Below, in pieces: positions 1 to 9,485 of a DNA stretch of 64,000 nucleotides; position 1 is the first letter of the stretch; every line of letters begins with the position of its first letter. The notes beneath the pieces are model-generated. The model had not been told where the DNA came from. It saw nothing but the letters and a program-made list of their open reading frames with translations, and ran no database searches. The DNA is from Odontocerum albicorne. Lineage: Eukaryota > Arthropoda > Insecta > Trichoptera > Odontoceridae. A program made the translations under genes and the position numbers. The stretch is taken from assembly GCA_949825065.1 (NCBI GenBank), contig OX463841.1, forward strand, positions 18,174,479 through 18,238,478, in the 5' to 3' direction.

Positions 1-291
1 AAAAATCGAAAAGCCAATGCAGACTAACGTAATGACTTCTGACAAACGTCACCAAATATTATTTGATTTTAACAAACTGCCACATTTTTGCTAATTTGTA
101 ACAAGATGTATTAATTTGTCATTATTGTTAGTTTTATGTAATGTATTTACCTAAATAACTTGCTATTTATTAGAATGGAGGCTTATATTAAAGTTGACAA
201 AATAATTAAAATTACTGAACGTCGTTACAAGAGTGTATTGGGGCAAATTTGTGAACTGTCACAGGGACCATGCTACATTTTCTCTAGTATA
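1..291 (+). mobile_element. MITE-N, partial copy cut by window edge
   Basis: This copy matches the second half of the full MITE-N copies at 16763-17328 and 18229-18805. It ends with the terminal inverted repeat that reads GAGAAAATGTAGCATGGTCC on the other strand. The left half lies outside the window. It contains no transposase, so it is nonautonomous. Confidence 0.75.
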
Positions 292-960
292 ATAATTATT
301 TTTATTTTATTTCACAATTGTGCACATTAATTTGTCAAAAACTTTGAATCGTAAATTATAATATAATCAAGTGCATGATAAAATAAAAACCAGTCACATC
401 ATTCACGTGCATATAATAATACAAGTGAATAATCTGTGTAAACAAGTGACCATGTTAAAATCAAATAAGTGATAATTATAGTGGTTTTTGTCAAATTCGT
501 ATGCATTGGCTGCCCATGAAAAAAAGTACTTAATTTATTTACTTCACCATTAAATATGTTATTATGCCTCCATATTGGGGAAATATGTTGACAAAACTTT
601 ACTTGACTTATATCATTTTTACAGTAAGAAAAAATTGCCACGATATTCTCAGCCATTGAGTAGTGCTGTGCAAATTCTTATTTTTTTTTTTTAGTGATTG
701 TCTAATTCGCAATTAGATTTTTTTCACGAAATATGATCTGCAGAATTTCGAATCAACGGACTTTTACTGTAATTTTAATACTGAAGTTGTAACAATTTTT
801 AGTAGAAAATCATCGAATAATGCATCGACACATTTGTCTGTTAGAAAACACGATACAACTAAAAAAAAAAACAAATAAGAAATAAAAATTAAATAAAATG
901 CCATAAAAGAAATAATTGTTTGTTTTATCTTCAAATCCAATTTTTTTTACTTTTAGCAAG
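292..960. other. Unassigned AT-rich stretch
   Basis: No gene was recognised. On the minus strand an open frame of 85 codons at 399-656 has no family resemblance I can name. Near 755-772 the motif ACGGACTTTTACTGTA resembles a pogo/Tigger-type terminus, but no partner repeat was found. Confidence 0.3.
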
Positions 961-1010
961 TAAAAATCTGTGAACTGTCAAAGGAACCATGCTACATTTT
1001 CTCAAATATA
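961..1010 (+). mobile_element. MITE-N terminal fragment
   Basis: About 50 bp match the right end of MITE-N (TGTGAACTGTCA followed by CATGCTACATTTTCTCAAATA). Only the end survives. Confidence 0.6.
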
Positions 1011-1387
1011 AACAAAATAAATTGAAACTAATAAAAGAATTTACTTGAGAATTTATTTTTAATGAAATTTGGAATGATAATTTGAATAAGTTTATGTTCT
1101 AAAAAAAAATTCAAGAAATATTCAATCACATTTTGATTGGTTGTATTACATTTATGGTAGATGAAATCCACAATGATAAAAATTCTTAAGTTGAACCAGC
1201 TTGAAACATAAATGTATTTAATATGACATGAATTTAATGATTGATTAGGAAATATTGGTAGAATAATAAATTCTAGAATAAACATTGTTGAAGCTATAGT
1301 TGATATAAATGCACAGTTAAAACAAAGAAGTTAGCTATATTTTTAGCTATGTAACTGAAAATGTACGATTTACAATATTAATTGTAT
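1011..1387. other. Unassigned AT-rich stretch
   Basis: An 85-codon minus-strand open frame (1028-1285) has AT-driven composition and no recognisable motif. I see no RNA gene or repeat here. Confidence 0.3.
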
Positions 1388-1815
1388 TGCATTACACTTA
1401 TATTGTATACAATACAACCTGGCGGTTTTATTGCAATTTCTTCCAAACTACCAGAAAGGTGTTTTAACACGCGACGTAACACAATGACGAACTGTGAACG
1501 AATAAATTCTATACGAAAATATATTCCGTTCGGAGAAAACAAGTTGAAACAAGATCTGCCCAAACGACGCTCGGGAGAAACACTCCCAACAAGTCGAAAC
1601 AAGATTTGCCCGAACGAGGCTCGGGCTTGTCAGTATCAAAAGAGACTTCGTGCCCGAGTCCCGCTCGGGCAAAACTGACAAGTGGTTAAACAAGCTTAAG
1701 GTAAAAACCAGATTAAAATTCTTTTTAAAAAATCTGGATACTAAAGGGATTCAAATCCGTAACCTCTGAGTTGGAAGACAGGCATCTTATCAATTAGGCT
1801 ATGGGGGTCATTTAC
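1388..1815 (-). mobile_element. SINE1 copy, interrupted
   Basis: The minus strand carries a tRNA-like head (A-box-like CCTAATTGATAAGATGC, B-box-like GGATTTGAATCC) at about 1745-1810. A body with the family's AATCTGGTTTTTACC-like stretch follows. The family 3' tail is at 1388-1468 and ends toward a GTATTGTATACAATATAA-type stretch. A GC-rich segment (1469-1682) separates head/body from tail and is absent from the other copies. Confidence 0.7.
1469..1682. repeat. GC-rich hairpin cluster inserted in SINE1
   Basis: The segment contains three related inverted motifs: GCCCAAACGACGCTCGGG near 1558-1575, GCCCGAACGAGGCTCGGGC at 1608-1626 and GCCCGAGTCCCGCTCGGGC at 1652-1670. The motif CTTGTCAGT near 1626 recurs inverted as ACTGACAAG near 1675. 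All frames are open for 70-98 codons, which reflects GC richness and not clear coding. Confidence 0.5.
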
Positions 1816-2094
1816 TGTGATCGTAGGAAAATAATTTCTATACAATAGATAATTTTTCAACAGAAATACTATTTATAGAGACGTGCCCAATTTGTTGCCA
1901 ATCTGCTAATTTAAAGATTTTTTTTTAAATATACATTTTGTTCTCATATAGATTTTAATGCCTATAATTTAATATGGACTTAACAAATATTTGTATGAAC
2001 ATGTTTTCAAGATTTTATATGGAAATTTAAGTACAAAGACAGACATTTTCAATTATAAATGAGAGAGACCCTATGGTGTTTAAGTTGGACTATA

Positions 2095-2701
2095 ATTCTG
2101 TACCCTAGAAGATAAACCGCGAGAGTCACATTTTACCCTAGAGGATAAACGACGTTGCATCATACAATTCATGTATGACGCATATGACGTTTATCCTCTA
2201 GGGTACAGAGTGACTTCCGTGGTTTATCCTCTAGGACAGTGCTCCGCAACCGGTGTGCCGTGAGCCGGATACAGGTGTGCCGCGGTCAAATTCAATGTAT
2301 TTGACATTTTACAATTTTTCATTATGTATTTAATACACAATGACAAATTATTTTTCATAATATTGTCTATTTTTCAAAATGTAGTACAGAATAATTATAA
2401 CTAAATAATTTTTCAATGGTCCCCCAGCGCCTGGTGCCAACTGTTGAAAACTGCGTAGTGTGCTTTGTACACACCATGGCCGCACCAAATTAGTCATAGA
2501 CAAGATTGCGTAAAAATAAATATGTTATAGTTTTATGTATGTATACTTTTCAAATAAAAAACAAAAATTTATTGTAAAATTTGTGTATCAATTTAATACC
2601 TATATATTTTTTAGCTTTTGGTGTGCCGCGGAATTCTAGGAAGAATTTTGGTGTGTCGTGGGGGAGAAAAGGTTGCGGAGCACTGCTCTAGGGTACAGAA
2701 T
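2095..2701. mobile_element. TA-flanked palindromic MITE, split by a hAT element
   Basis: Terminal inverted repeats begin ATTCTGTACCCTAG and continue with GATAAACC at both ends, with TA on each side (2093-2094, 2702-2703). Inside lies a second inverted pair, ACCCTAGAGGATAAAC at about 2137 and its complement at about 2189-2204. This looks like one family member inserted in another. Without the hAT insertion it is only about 150 bp. The CCCTAGA termini recall piggyBac, but the flanks are TA and not TTAA. Confidence 0.65.
2237..2685. mobile_element. Nonautonomous hAT element, 449 bp
   Basis: It has perfect 15-bp terminal inverted repeats, CAGTGCTCCGCAACC and its complement. It is flanked by an 8-bp target duplication, CTCTAGGA/CTCTAGGG (one mismatch), as expected for hAT. 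The interior repeats GGTGTGCCG and encodes no transposase. It lies in the right terminal repeat of the host MITE. Confidence 0.85.
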
Positions 2702-2703
2702 TA

Positions 2704-3560
2704 AATATCAATAAATTATTAATTTTGGTTTTGAAAATGTCGAATAACTATATTTCATACTCATATTTTCTAATAAAGTACACCTGATATTTGAAAAACA
2801 TAATAAGAATACTTTTCATAACAGAATATTTAAAATGATATCAGTTTCGTGTAATAAATTCAAATTTAAATAGTGTCAACATTTGACATAACTGTATCAG
2901 AAAGCATATCAAAGGAAGTCTTTCCACAAACAATATATAGTATACATTTATCCCATTATAAATATGAAACAATTCTTTTTGAGAGGAAAGTAAACTTTAA
3001 ACGGCAATTTAAAAAATGCAAACAGTTTCATTGTGTATTTTAATGAATTGCAATTCAGAACTTTATTACTTAATATGTTCATTGCCGATCTTCAAAGTAG
3101 GACAATAATAATTATTTAATTTATTTTTATCAATAATAATCAATATTCCTTAATAAAAGAAAATTTTTGACAATCGATCTTCAATCATCACTACTCCATC
3201 AGTCATTTATTTTGTGCAAAATCATTGCATTACCTGTTTTACTAAAAATAATGTTTAAAATGTCATTAAATATTATTTGTCACGTAATACATTTCTTATT
3301 TGAAATTTAAATAACAAAATTGTGATATGAAAAAAAACACATAAAACAAAAATATCATAATAAAGCGCTAACAAGCTCATTACAATTATTTTTCACGCTC
3401 AATTAAGATAAATAATCTCCCTTTACTTGTGAAAAAATAATAAAATTGAATGTTAAAATTAATTCAAGAAAAAACAAACTCAAATTTATTGATTCACATA
3501 TGAATATATTCAGCAGATACTTAGCTAGGTTTGCAATGTTTTTTCTTTAAAACATTTTTT
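2704..3560. other. Unassigned AT-rich stretch
   Basis: No open frame, RNA gene or repeat family that recurs in the window was recognised. Confidence 0.35.
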
Positions 3561-3564
3561 TTTC

Positions 3565-3845
3565 TTCTTCAAAATTGGACAGATTATTTCCAAGTCAGTG
3601 CATCGAGGTGAACATCTGGAAAACACATATATCCCAAGCATCTCTCTGCTGCTCGCCGAGGTTGTCCCATGCCTCTCTTAACCCGAATGTTTACCGTTAG
3701 AAACGTGTATCTCGGTATCAGTTCGAACATAATTCAGTCTTGTTTGTGTTCCCCTAATGATGAGGTGAAAGCCTTGAAACCGGTAGGGTTATACCGATAC
3801 AAAAAGTGGAATAAACAGTGTTTGATAAAACAAATTACAATGTGG
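3565..3845 (+). mobile_element. PLE-like repeat, near-complete unit
   Basis: It matches the copies at 26855-27170 (minus) and 63697-63975. Diagnostic blocks are GTCAGTGCATCGAGGTGAAC, then CCTAATGATGAGGTGAAAGC, GAAACCGGTAGGGTTATACC and GTGGAATAAACAGTGTTTGA. The GAAACCGGTA block after a GATGAGG stem resembles the long-terminal-repeat-like parts of Penelope-like elements. That assignment is inference. Confidence 0.55.
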
Positions 3846-3949
3846 TTTAATTTGTATTATTTTCTGTTTCATTATTACTTTAAAGCTCTTTTATGGATTG
3901 CAAGGTGCACCAACGTCTCTATCATTCAATTAATTCAGTTATCTCCAAT

Positions 3950-4155
3950 TAATTGGAGGTAACCGAAGTTGGGGGAAGACCAGCAAGAGGAAGAAGTCCT
4001 GTGAGATGGATAGATAAAATAACAGGGTCCTCTTTAAGCGTTGCATTCCACATTGTCAAAGACCGAGAGGGATGCAGACAGGTGGTGAACCAAGTTCGAG
4101 AAATAGCTGATAACTACGACAATCCGCATTGAACACACAACGAAGAAAGAAAGCT
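3950..4155 (+). pseudogene. LINE C-terminal fragment (L-E)
   Basis: One frame reads GGRPARGRSPVRWIDKI and then VREIADNYDNPH before a stop. This is the conserved GRGRSPxRWxDxI tail after the reverse transcriptase of many insect LINEs. The 5' part is missing. The minus-strand copy at 50440-50640 is related. Confidence 0.7.
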
Positions 4156-4348
4156 TAATTAAATTGTTTTGTCATTTTTTTTAAGAATTAATATACTTAG
4201 ACATTATTCAAAACTAGAATTCTTTGGTACTAAAATCATTTTTGAAATCTAAAAATTAAGCAATAAATAACAAAAAGGTGATACTAGATTTTCAAAATGT
4301 GACTTGAAATTTCTAAACACACTCGAAAAGAAAAGAAAATTGATGATA

Positions 4349-4354
4349 TTTATT
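4349..4354 (-). promoter_or_regulatory. Candidate poly(A) signal AATAAA for SUCO
   Basis: It is the first exact AATAAA on the minus strand after the SUCO stop. No AATAAA or ATTAAA was found between it and the stop. In such AT-rich DNA a chance match is possible. Confidence 0.4.
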
Positions 4355-4410
4355 CTTAAAAAACTAACATTGAAATATTTAAAGTAGCAAATAATAATTT
4401 AAAAAGAAAA

Positions 4411-4485
4411 AATAAATCATACAGTTTAAATAAATCGTACAGTTTACATAAATCGTACAGTTTACATAAATCGTACAGTTTACAT
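4411..4485. repeat. 18-bp tandem repeat x4 in the SUCO 3' UTR
   Basis: The unit is ATAAATCGTACAGTTTAC; the first copy differs at two or three positions. In the mRNA sense each unit carries UGUAAACUGUACG. It would lie inside the SUCO transcript just before the candidate poly(A) signal. Confidence 0.75.
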
Positions 4486-5017
4486 TTTAGTTAGAATAGA
4501 AAATATACAAATATCAACAAACTTAGTGAAAGTGTCATCTCCTAGATACTCATATGTTACATCAATCATATACAGTTTAAAAAGACCTAGTGCGTACGTG
4601 TAAATTTAAATTAACACCAAACTATGTTAGACCAAAGTTCAATCAACAAATGCTATTAAAAGTGAGATACACATATTGCGAGATCACATAAACCTTTTCA
4701 ATAAGTGTCTATTATCCTGGTGTGACGAAAGCAGTACATTTTTTAGTTGAACTATTAAATTGTCTTAAAAGAAAACATCTAAAAACACTTCAATTAACTC
4801 AAAATGGTAATAAATGTTGACTGGTTTTACACATTGACTAGGTAAAGCAGATCTTTGCACATTTTTTACATTAAATACAAGTTTTCATTAAATAAATTAA
4901 CACTTTTAAAATATTCATGAAAGCACAGTACGATCACATGGCAATATTTGTTTACAAAAAAAAAACACAAAATTTCAATATACAACTGTCGCTAAAATTC
5001 ACTTTTTTTTTTTAAAT

Positions 5018-6190
5018 TCAAAAAACTTTTTTGAAAATGTTTTTCAACGAACGTTTCGATCTATTCTTTTTACTACTCCGCGAGTCTGTCCGCGAAGAGC
5101 TACCAGTGTCGGAAACGTCTCCGATGCTGGACCAGGTACTCAGTTGAGGTGATTCCGTACCGGCCCTCGCAGTCCGTTCTTCGGATTTAATTTGACGTTC
5201 CACGTTGACCACTTTTATCGGAGTGGCTTCCATCACTGGCGAGACTCCTCGTCCCATCGTGGGTGAAGTTCCACTCTTAGAATTGGGTAGATTAAGAGCA
5301 GCTTTGAAAAAAGCTGGAGAACTGAGTCTACGCACTTTACCAGTCTTATCAGAATCGGGAGTTTTTTTCCCAAATATTGACCCATTCGTTTTAGGGAACT
5401 CTTTTTTGGGAGTGACACCATTTATGTTTGGCACTTTTATTTCACCTATTCTATTAAAATCCAATGGTTCCATTTCAGGAACTAAAAATTCTGCTTCGTC
5501 TAAAGCGATGGGTGTATCTATTGTTGAATTATCTATATCAGGTCTTATCCAGACATCTTCATCTCTTGTAGCTATTTGATTTTGTATATTTGCCAATTCC
5601 GGGTCACAGGGAGCCGCAATCGAAAAACTTCTTCGAATAACAGGCGATTTTCTTTTTCTTTTCTTCCTTTCGACTTTTAACATAGTGTTTTCCGTAGCTG
5701 TTCTGGCAATATTCAGCGCTTCTTCAGAACGACGTCTATGTTTTGTCGAGCGCTTATCTCCTGATTTATTAGGGAGCTCTTCGGTTGATCTTCGCCTGAT
5801 TTTAGCTTTTTCTACTTTATCAACTTTTACAGAGTTTATTACTCTTGAAGGAGCAGCATTTGCTTCTGAGCTATATCGCCGAAATATATATACAATTATT
5901 ATTGTTATTAATGTTTGAGAAAAGAGAAATTTTATAAATCCGATTCCAAACCAGCTATCCCGTTCCATCAGCAAAGTACTAACGGCTACTGACAGTTGGG
6001 CAAGCTGCTGTTGAAGGAGGATCATCTCTTCAGTATTCTTGAGGTCCCTGTCTCCGGATTTTTTACTTTCCTCGTTCATCACGGTCAATGTTTTCTCAAA
6101 TGTCTTTTGCATTTCTTCCATTTGCTTCTTGTAGCGTCTGCTAAGCTCTTCCAGATATTGTCCAGACAGTGACATATTCCTCTCCAATGC
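5018..6190 (-). CDS. SUCO: SUCO orthologue, exon 3: coiled coil, membrane segment, cytoplasmic tail
   Basis: This exon encodes residues 782-1171. A polypyrimidine tract and AG (6192-6191) precede codon GCA. The join with exon 2 restores the family sequence SNRIK-ALERNMSLSGQYLEE. The most conserved block, MSLSGQYLEELSRRYKKQME, starts a coiled coil (about 792-857). A hydrophobic segment follows (about 861-884, FIKFLFSQTLITIIIVYIF). The remaining roughly 287 residues form a basic, Ser-rich tail ending SLKNIFKKVF, presumably cytosolic. In yeast the orthologue Slp1 acts with Emp65 to protect folding ER proteins; mouse osteopotentia supports rough-ER function and collagen secretion. Function here is by orthology. 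Confidence 0.92.
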   Translation of the reverse strand, partial: ALERNMSLSGQYLEELSRRYKKQMEEMQKTFEKTLTVMNEESKKSGDRDLKNTEEMILLQQQLAQLSVAVSTLLMERDSWFGIGFIKFLFSQTLITIIIVYIFRRYSSEANAAPSRVINSVKVDKVEKAKIRRRSTEELPNKSGDKRSTKHRRRSEEALNIARTATENTMLKVERKKRKRKSPVIRRSFSIAAPCDPELANIQNQIATRDEDVWIRPDIDNSTIDTPIALDEAEFLVPEMEPLDFNRIGEIKVPNINGVTPKKEFPKTNGSIFGKKTPDSDKTGKVRRLSSPAFFKAALNLPNSKSGTSPTMGRGVSPVMEATPIKVVNVERQIKSEERTARAGTESPQLSTWSSIGDVSDTGSSSRTDSRSSKKNRSKRSLKNIFKKVF

Positions 6191-6214
6191 CTGTAAAAAA
6201 ACAAAACAAAATTT

Positions 6215-6395
6215 ATTATATTATTTATAATTAAGGCATTAACATTGTGGAGGTTTAAAGACATCGTAATTTGTTTTATCAAACACTGTTTATTCCACTT
6301 TATGTAACGGTATAACCCTACCCCAGGTGAAAACCTTGAAACCGGTAGAGTTATATAAAGTGGAATAAACAGTGTTTGATAAAACAAATTTACAA
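6215..6395. mobile_element. PLE-like palindrome, centre deleted
   Basis: It lies in SUCO intron 2. It starts TTATAATTAAGGCATTAACA and has inverted arms: CAAACACTGTTTATTCCACT near 6279 and the complement near 6357-6380. GAAACCGGTAGAG remains in the right arm. The central GAGCACAAACAAGACT part found in other copies is missing. Confidence 0.6.
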
Positions 6396-6448
6396 AATTT
6401 ATTTATACAATCAGTTTTTATAATTAGTTCAGTAAAAATAAATAGAAC

Positions 6449-6900
6449 AAACATACCATCACGCCATTTCCATATCAGAGTAGGCAAAAAGGAAAGAGCA
6501 CTAGACTTTCCTATCTTAACACACATCCTTCGCCTCTTGTACATCCATACACACCTTCTCAAATAACTACAATTTCTCTGACTTTTAATATATCCTTCTT
6601 TCAAAATATTATTCACTCGATTCAGCCATACTTTCCTAAGTATTCCTGTACATCACTCACATTTGCACTGTATCATATATTAGTTTTCTTAAGCTTTCTT
6701 CAATCATTCATTCTACATGCCTAAACCATCTCTTCTGTGCTCCTCTTCATCTTATTCAACACATCAGCCTTCAGTTCACATTCATCCCTTATCACTTCAT
6801 TCTGTATTATTGCATACATTGTCACATGATTCCTTTCCCATGCGCTCACATTGCAATTGAGACTGTGCTGTAATTCAGCGATATCCGGCGTGCATCCACT
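6449..6900 (-). pseudogene. LINE 3' fragment (L-D)
   Basis: Read on the minus strand, it ends in the L-D 3' tail (TGGATGTACAAGAGGCGAAG, then AGATAGGAAAGTC), preceded by decayed C-terminal codons. The L-D tail recurs at more than ten places in the window. Many stops and frameshifts make it nonfunctional. Confidence 0.6.
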
Positions 6901-6983
6901 TACAGTGAAATTAACAACAAACAAACCCTGAAGATGAAAATAACAATGGTTTTGAAAAGATGGCATCGTAAGCCAAACCATGC

Positions 6984-7151
6984 GGTAAAACACTTCGAAA
7001 AACCTTATGCATGTTCTCAAACAGCGGTAAAACACTTCGAAAAACCTTATGCATGTTCTCAAACAGTGGTAAAACACTTCGAAATACCTTATGCATGTTC
7101 TCAAACAGCGGTAAAATACTTCGAAAAACCTTATGCATGTTCTCAAATAGA
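6984..7151. repeat. 42-bp tandem repeat x4
   Basis: Four units starting GGTAAAACACTTCGAAAAAC are nearly identical, with single changes in units 3 and 4. Since 42 is a multiple of three, open frames run through on both strands and give repeated peptides. I treat these as repeat artefacts. The array lies in SUCO intron 2. Confidence 0.85.
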
Positions 7152-7441
7152 TTAATAAATGTAGAAAACACATCAGATTTAAACTATTGTATAATTAAAA
7201 TTTTTAGTGTTCAATTTTCTACTTTCTCTTAATTATCATTATGTGTACTTAGAATGTTATTATGTAATCTCATATTTATTTTAATATATGTCAAAACCTA
7301 TAAGTGACCGATAGATCCTTAATATTAATAATCTGAAACTAAAATAAACCCAAGAGATTAGCAAAAAGGATTCGAAGCAATCCATTAAGCACCAACTATG
7401 ATGAAAAAGGTGTGATCAATAATCGCAACACTCATTTTTAA

Positions 7442-8454
7442 CCCTTCCTTCCCTGTGATGTGTAACTAGTACACATTGCTTCTAAAAACTTTAACAACTA
7501 TAAATATAATAAATACTGGGTTCAGATTTTAGATATTCCTCCATAATACATTTACGCATTGAATGAAAAAATAATATTAATAATAATTAGCACTTATAAA
7601 AAGCTCACGTATTCATGGAAGCCTAGGTGTTACAGACATCAACAGCAAGATGGAGGAGAGGCGATTGAGATGGTATGGGCACGTTGGACGCAGAGCACCC
7701 GATCACATTGTGAACCAGGCAATCTCCATGGACCTTCCTCGAATAACAACCAGAGGAAGACCAAAGAATTCATGGGTGGTGCAAAAAGATAACCTGATGC
7801 AGAGGCAAGGCCTGGAAGACGTAGTCCGGGACAGAAGAGCATACAACCTGAGGACGAGGAGAGCTGACCCCAACAGTCTTCGCAGACAGTGAGTTGGGAT
7901 GGAGCCAGGGAGATGAAGAATAATTAATATTAGTAATAATTAGCGCTTATCCGCTACATCAGAGATATTTTGTGAAAATCGGGAATAAATTCACCAATAC
8001 AATAAACCGTGTGTCAGTGTGTAATGTAGGTACATTCATTCTAAAAAACCGCTATGGGTGAGGAAGCGACGCTATTCACGTCTCACTCTCACTCTACTTT
8101 GGTATATGGGAACGCAAGAAATAGAATCTCAATTCGCAATTGTGTTTCTTCCTTCGAGGTACTCGTATAACAGTCCGAGACCGAATCCCGTCTCAGATCT
8201 CAGTAGCTCTCGGGCATCCATTTGAGGTGATCTATTCGCCCGTTTCGTGAACGTCGGCCGATGTTTTTTTCATGTTTTCAGCAATTAAATTTCAATTAAT
8301 ATCACTTTTGACTTCAAATTAATTAATTTAAGCGATTGGCTATGAATATTCTTATTTTTCCAATTTTAAATAGCTCATTTTTACATGTGTTTTGATGTGC
8401 ATTGAATACACAGCACCGGAACGTGCGGATTTTTTTAGCACAGGAAGGGAAAGG
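7442..8454 (+). mobile_element. MITE-A copy with a LINE inside
   Basis: It is flanked by TTAA on both sides (7438-7441 and 8455-8458). Ends are CCCTTCCTTCCCTGTG and, inverted, CCTTTCCCTTCCTGTG. Without the L-A insertion (7596-7918) it is about 640 bp and matches the copies at 28167, 31417 and 49780. A subterminal palindrome, ATGTGTAACTAGTACACAT, abuts the left terminal repeat. TTAA duplication and the CCCTT start suggest mobilisation by a piggyBac-like transposase. It lies in SUCO intron 2. Confidence 0.8.
7596..7918 (+). pseudogene. 5'-truncated RTE-like LINE tail (L-A)
   Basis: The encoded peptide includes MEERRLRWYGHVGRRAPDHI, RGRPKNSWVVQKDNL and RRADPNSL, typical of the end of RTE-clade ORF2. 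It is flanked by a duplication of about 28 bp of MITE-A sequence (AATAATATTAATAATAATTA and following), showing target-primed insertion into MITE-A. Nearly the same sequence is at 39022-39537. Confidence 0.8.
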
Positions 8455-8655
8455 TTAAAGAAGTTCTCCTGGATATAAAGTTTGCCGATCCCTGATTGAA
8501 AAATATATTTTTTAAATTTTATAAGCTTTTATTTTGTAAAACTTTATAACAGAATAATACGATAACAAATTAATTTATTGTTGAATATTCTAATATGGAG
8601 TTCCATAATGTTAAATCCAAAACGTTTGATAAAAAATGTTGAATAATATTATTGT

Positions 8656-8845
8656 GTTATCTTTGGCATCCCAAGATGCACATACATCTTTGGCATCCAA
8701 AGATGCACATACATCTGTGGCATCCAAAGATGCACATACATCTTTGGCATCCAAAGATGCACATACCTCTTTGGCATCCAAAGATGCACATACATCTGTG
8801 GCATCCAAAGATGCACATACATCTTTGGATGCCAAAGATGTATGT
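8656..8845. repeat. 27-bp palindrome-rich tandem repeat x7
   Basis: The unit is about CTTTGGCATCCAAAGATGCA plus CATACAT. CTTTGGCATCCAAAG is itself a near-palindrome. The last unit is inverted (CTTTGGATGCCAAAGATGTA), so the array ends in a hairpin with 13-bp arms. It lies in SUCO intron 2. Confidence 0.8.
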
Positions 8846-8884
8846 ATGTGTTTCTACTGCTACATTGCTAAATGTATAAATGTC

Positions 8885-9061
8885 CCAGTTGGAAAGATCT
8901 CTTGCAACTTGGAGGTTGTGAGTTTGATTCTCGTTGGCACCTGGATTTAAAAAAAAATCCAGTTTTGTTTTCACTTAAGGATTGGTTGAAAGAGATTGAC
9001 ACATGGCAATAAGCCCGCCCAGTTGTACTTGTACAACAAAAGAGTGATACAATACAATGAA
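8885..9061 (+). mobile_element. SINE1 copy, 5'-truncated or diverged head
   Basis: The B-box-like GAGTTTGATTC is followed by the CCAGTTTTGTTTTCACTTAA body and the 3' tail GGTTGAAAGAGATTGACACA ending near GTGATACAATACAATGA. The A-box side is degraded. It lies in SUCO intron 2. Confidence 0.7.
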
Positions 9062-9190
9062 TAGGGATATGAGATGGAAACATGCGTAGCAGGGATTAAT
9101 GTAATTAGCAGATTTTTTATTTCCATTTTGTTGCACCAGTTTAAAACTTCATGCAAATATAATTTTGAAATAGTTAAATTGAATATTTAA

Positions 9191-9460
9191 CCCTTTTATT
9201 CCCAGCATATTTTGCATAAAATGTGCGAAAAATCCCAAGCATTTTTTGGCAAAAAAACAGTATGTAGTTTATATATTATTTTTTATCTCGTTAATAGTTA
9301 GTTTTAAAACCTATTTTTTTTATGGAGACTTCCCTGTCGAGTGTAAAATAATAAGTAATTTTCGTATTTCATAAAATTAAATATATTTTTTTTTTCATTC
9401 ACTATAAAAACTTGTTTGAAAACTTTGAGGCCGATGATCGGCCCTGTGGGATTAAAATGG
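9191..9460. mobile_element. MITE-B copy beside the SUCO exon 2 donor
   Basis: TTAA flanks lie at 9187-9190 and 9461-9464. Ends are CCCTTTTATTCCCAG and, on the other strand, CCATTTTAATCCCAC. A perfect palindrome GGCCGATGATCGGCC sits near the right end. The second copy is at 47262-47507. Only about 20 bp separate it from the SUCO splice donor at 9485. Confidence 0.75.
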
Positions 9461-9485
9461 TTAAGAAATTGGAAAAATTATTTAC

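Larger units (their letters stand above)
4340..5017 (-). other. Probable 3' UTR of the SUCO orthologue
   Basis: The stretch follows the SUCO stop codon on the minus strand and has no recognised mobile element. The first minus-strand AATAAA after the stop is at 4354-4349, about 665 nt downstream. The UTR end is inferred. Confidence 0.5.

Noticed and set aside
755..775. End of a pogo/Tigger element
   Set aside because: One terminus-like motif was seen, but no matching inverted partner or transposase codons.
1740..1812. tRNA gene
   Set aside because: A- and B-box-like motifs are present but the arms do not form a tRNA and the sequence continues into the SINE1 body. The same holds for the other SINE1 heads and for 26590-26660.
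2095..2701. piggyBac element based on CCCTAGA termini
   Set aside because: The flanks are TA and not TTAA, and no transposase is present, so I left it as an unclassified TA-type MITE.
5205..5579. Plus-strand 124-codon frame
   Set aside because: It is the antisense of SUCO exon 3; composition follows the coding strand.
6721..7232. Repeat protein genes at the 42-bp array (both strands)
   Set aside because: The frames are open on both strands because the unit is 42 bp, and they extend into LINE debris. The locus is inside SUCO intron 2.
8611..8974. Repeat protein from the 27-bp array
   Set aside because: 27 is a multiple of three, so all frames stay open. There is no start context or conserved flanking codon structure.
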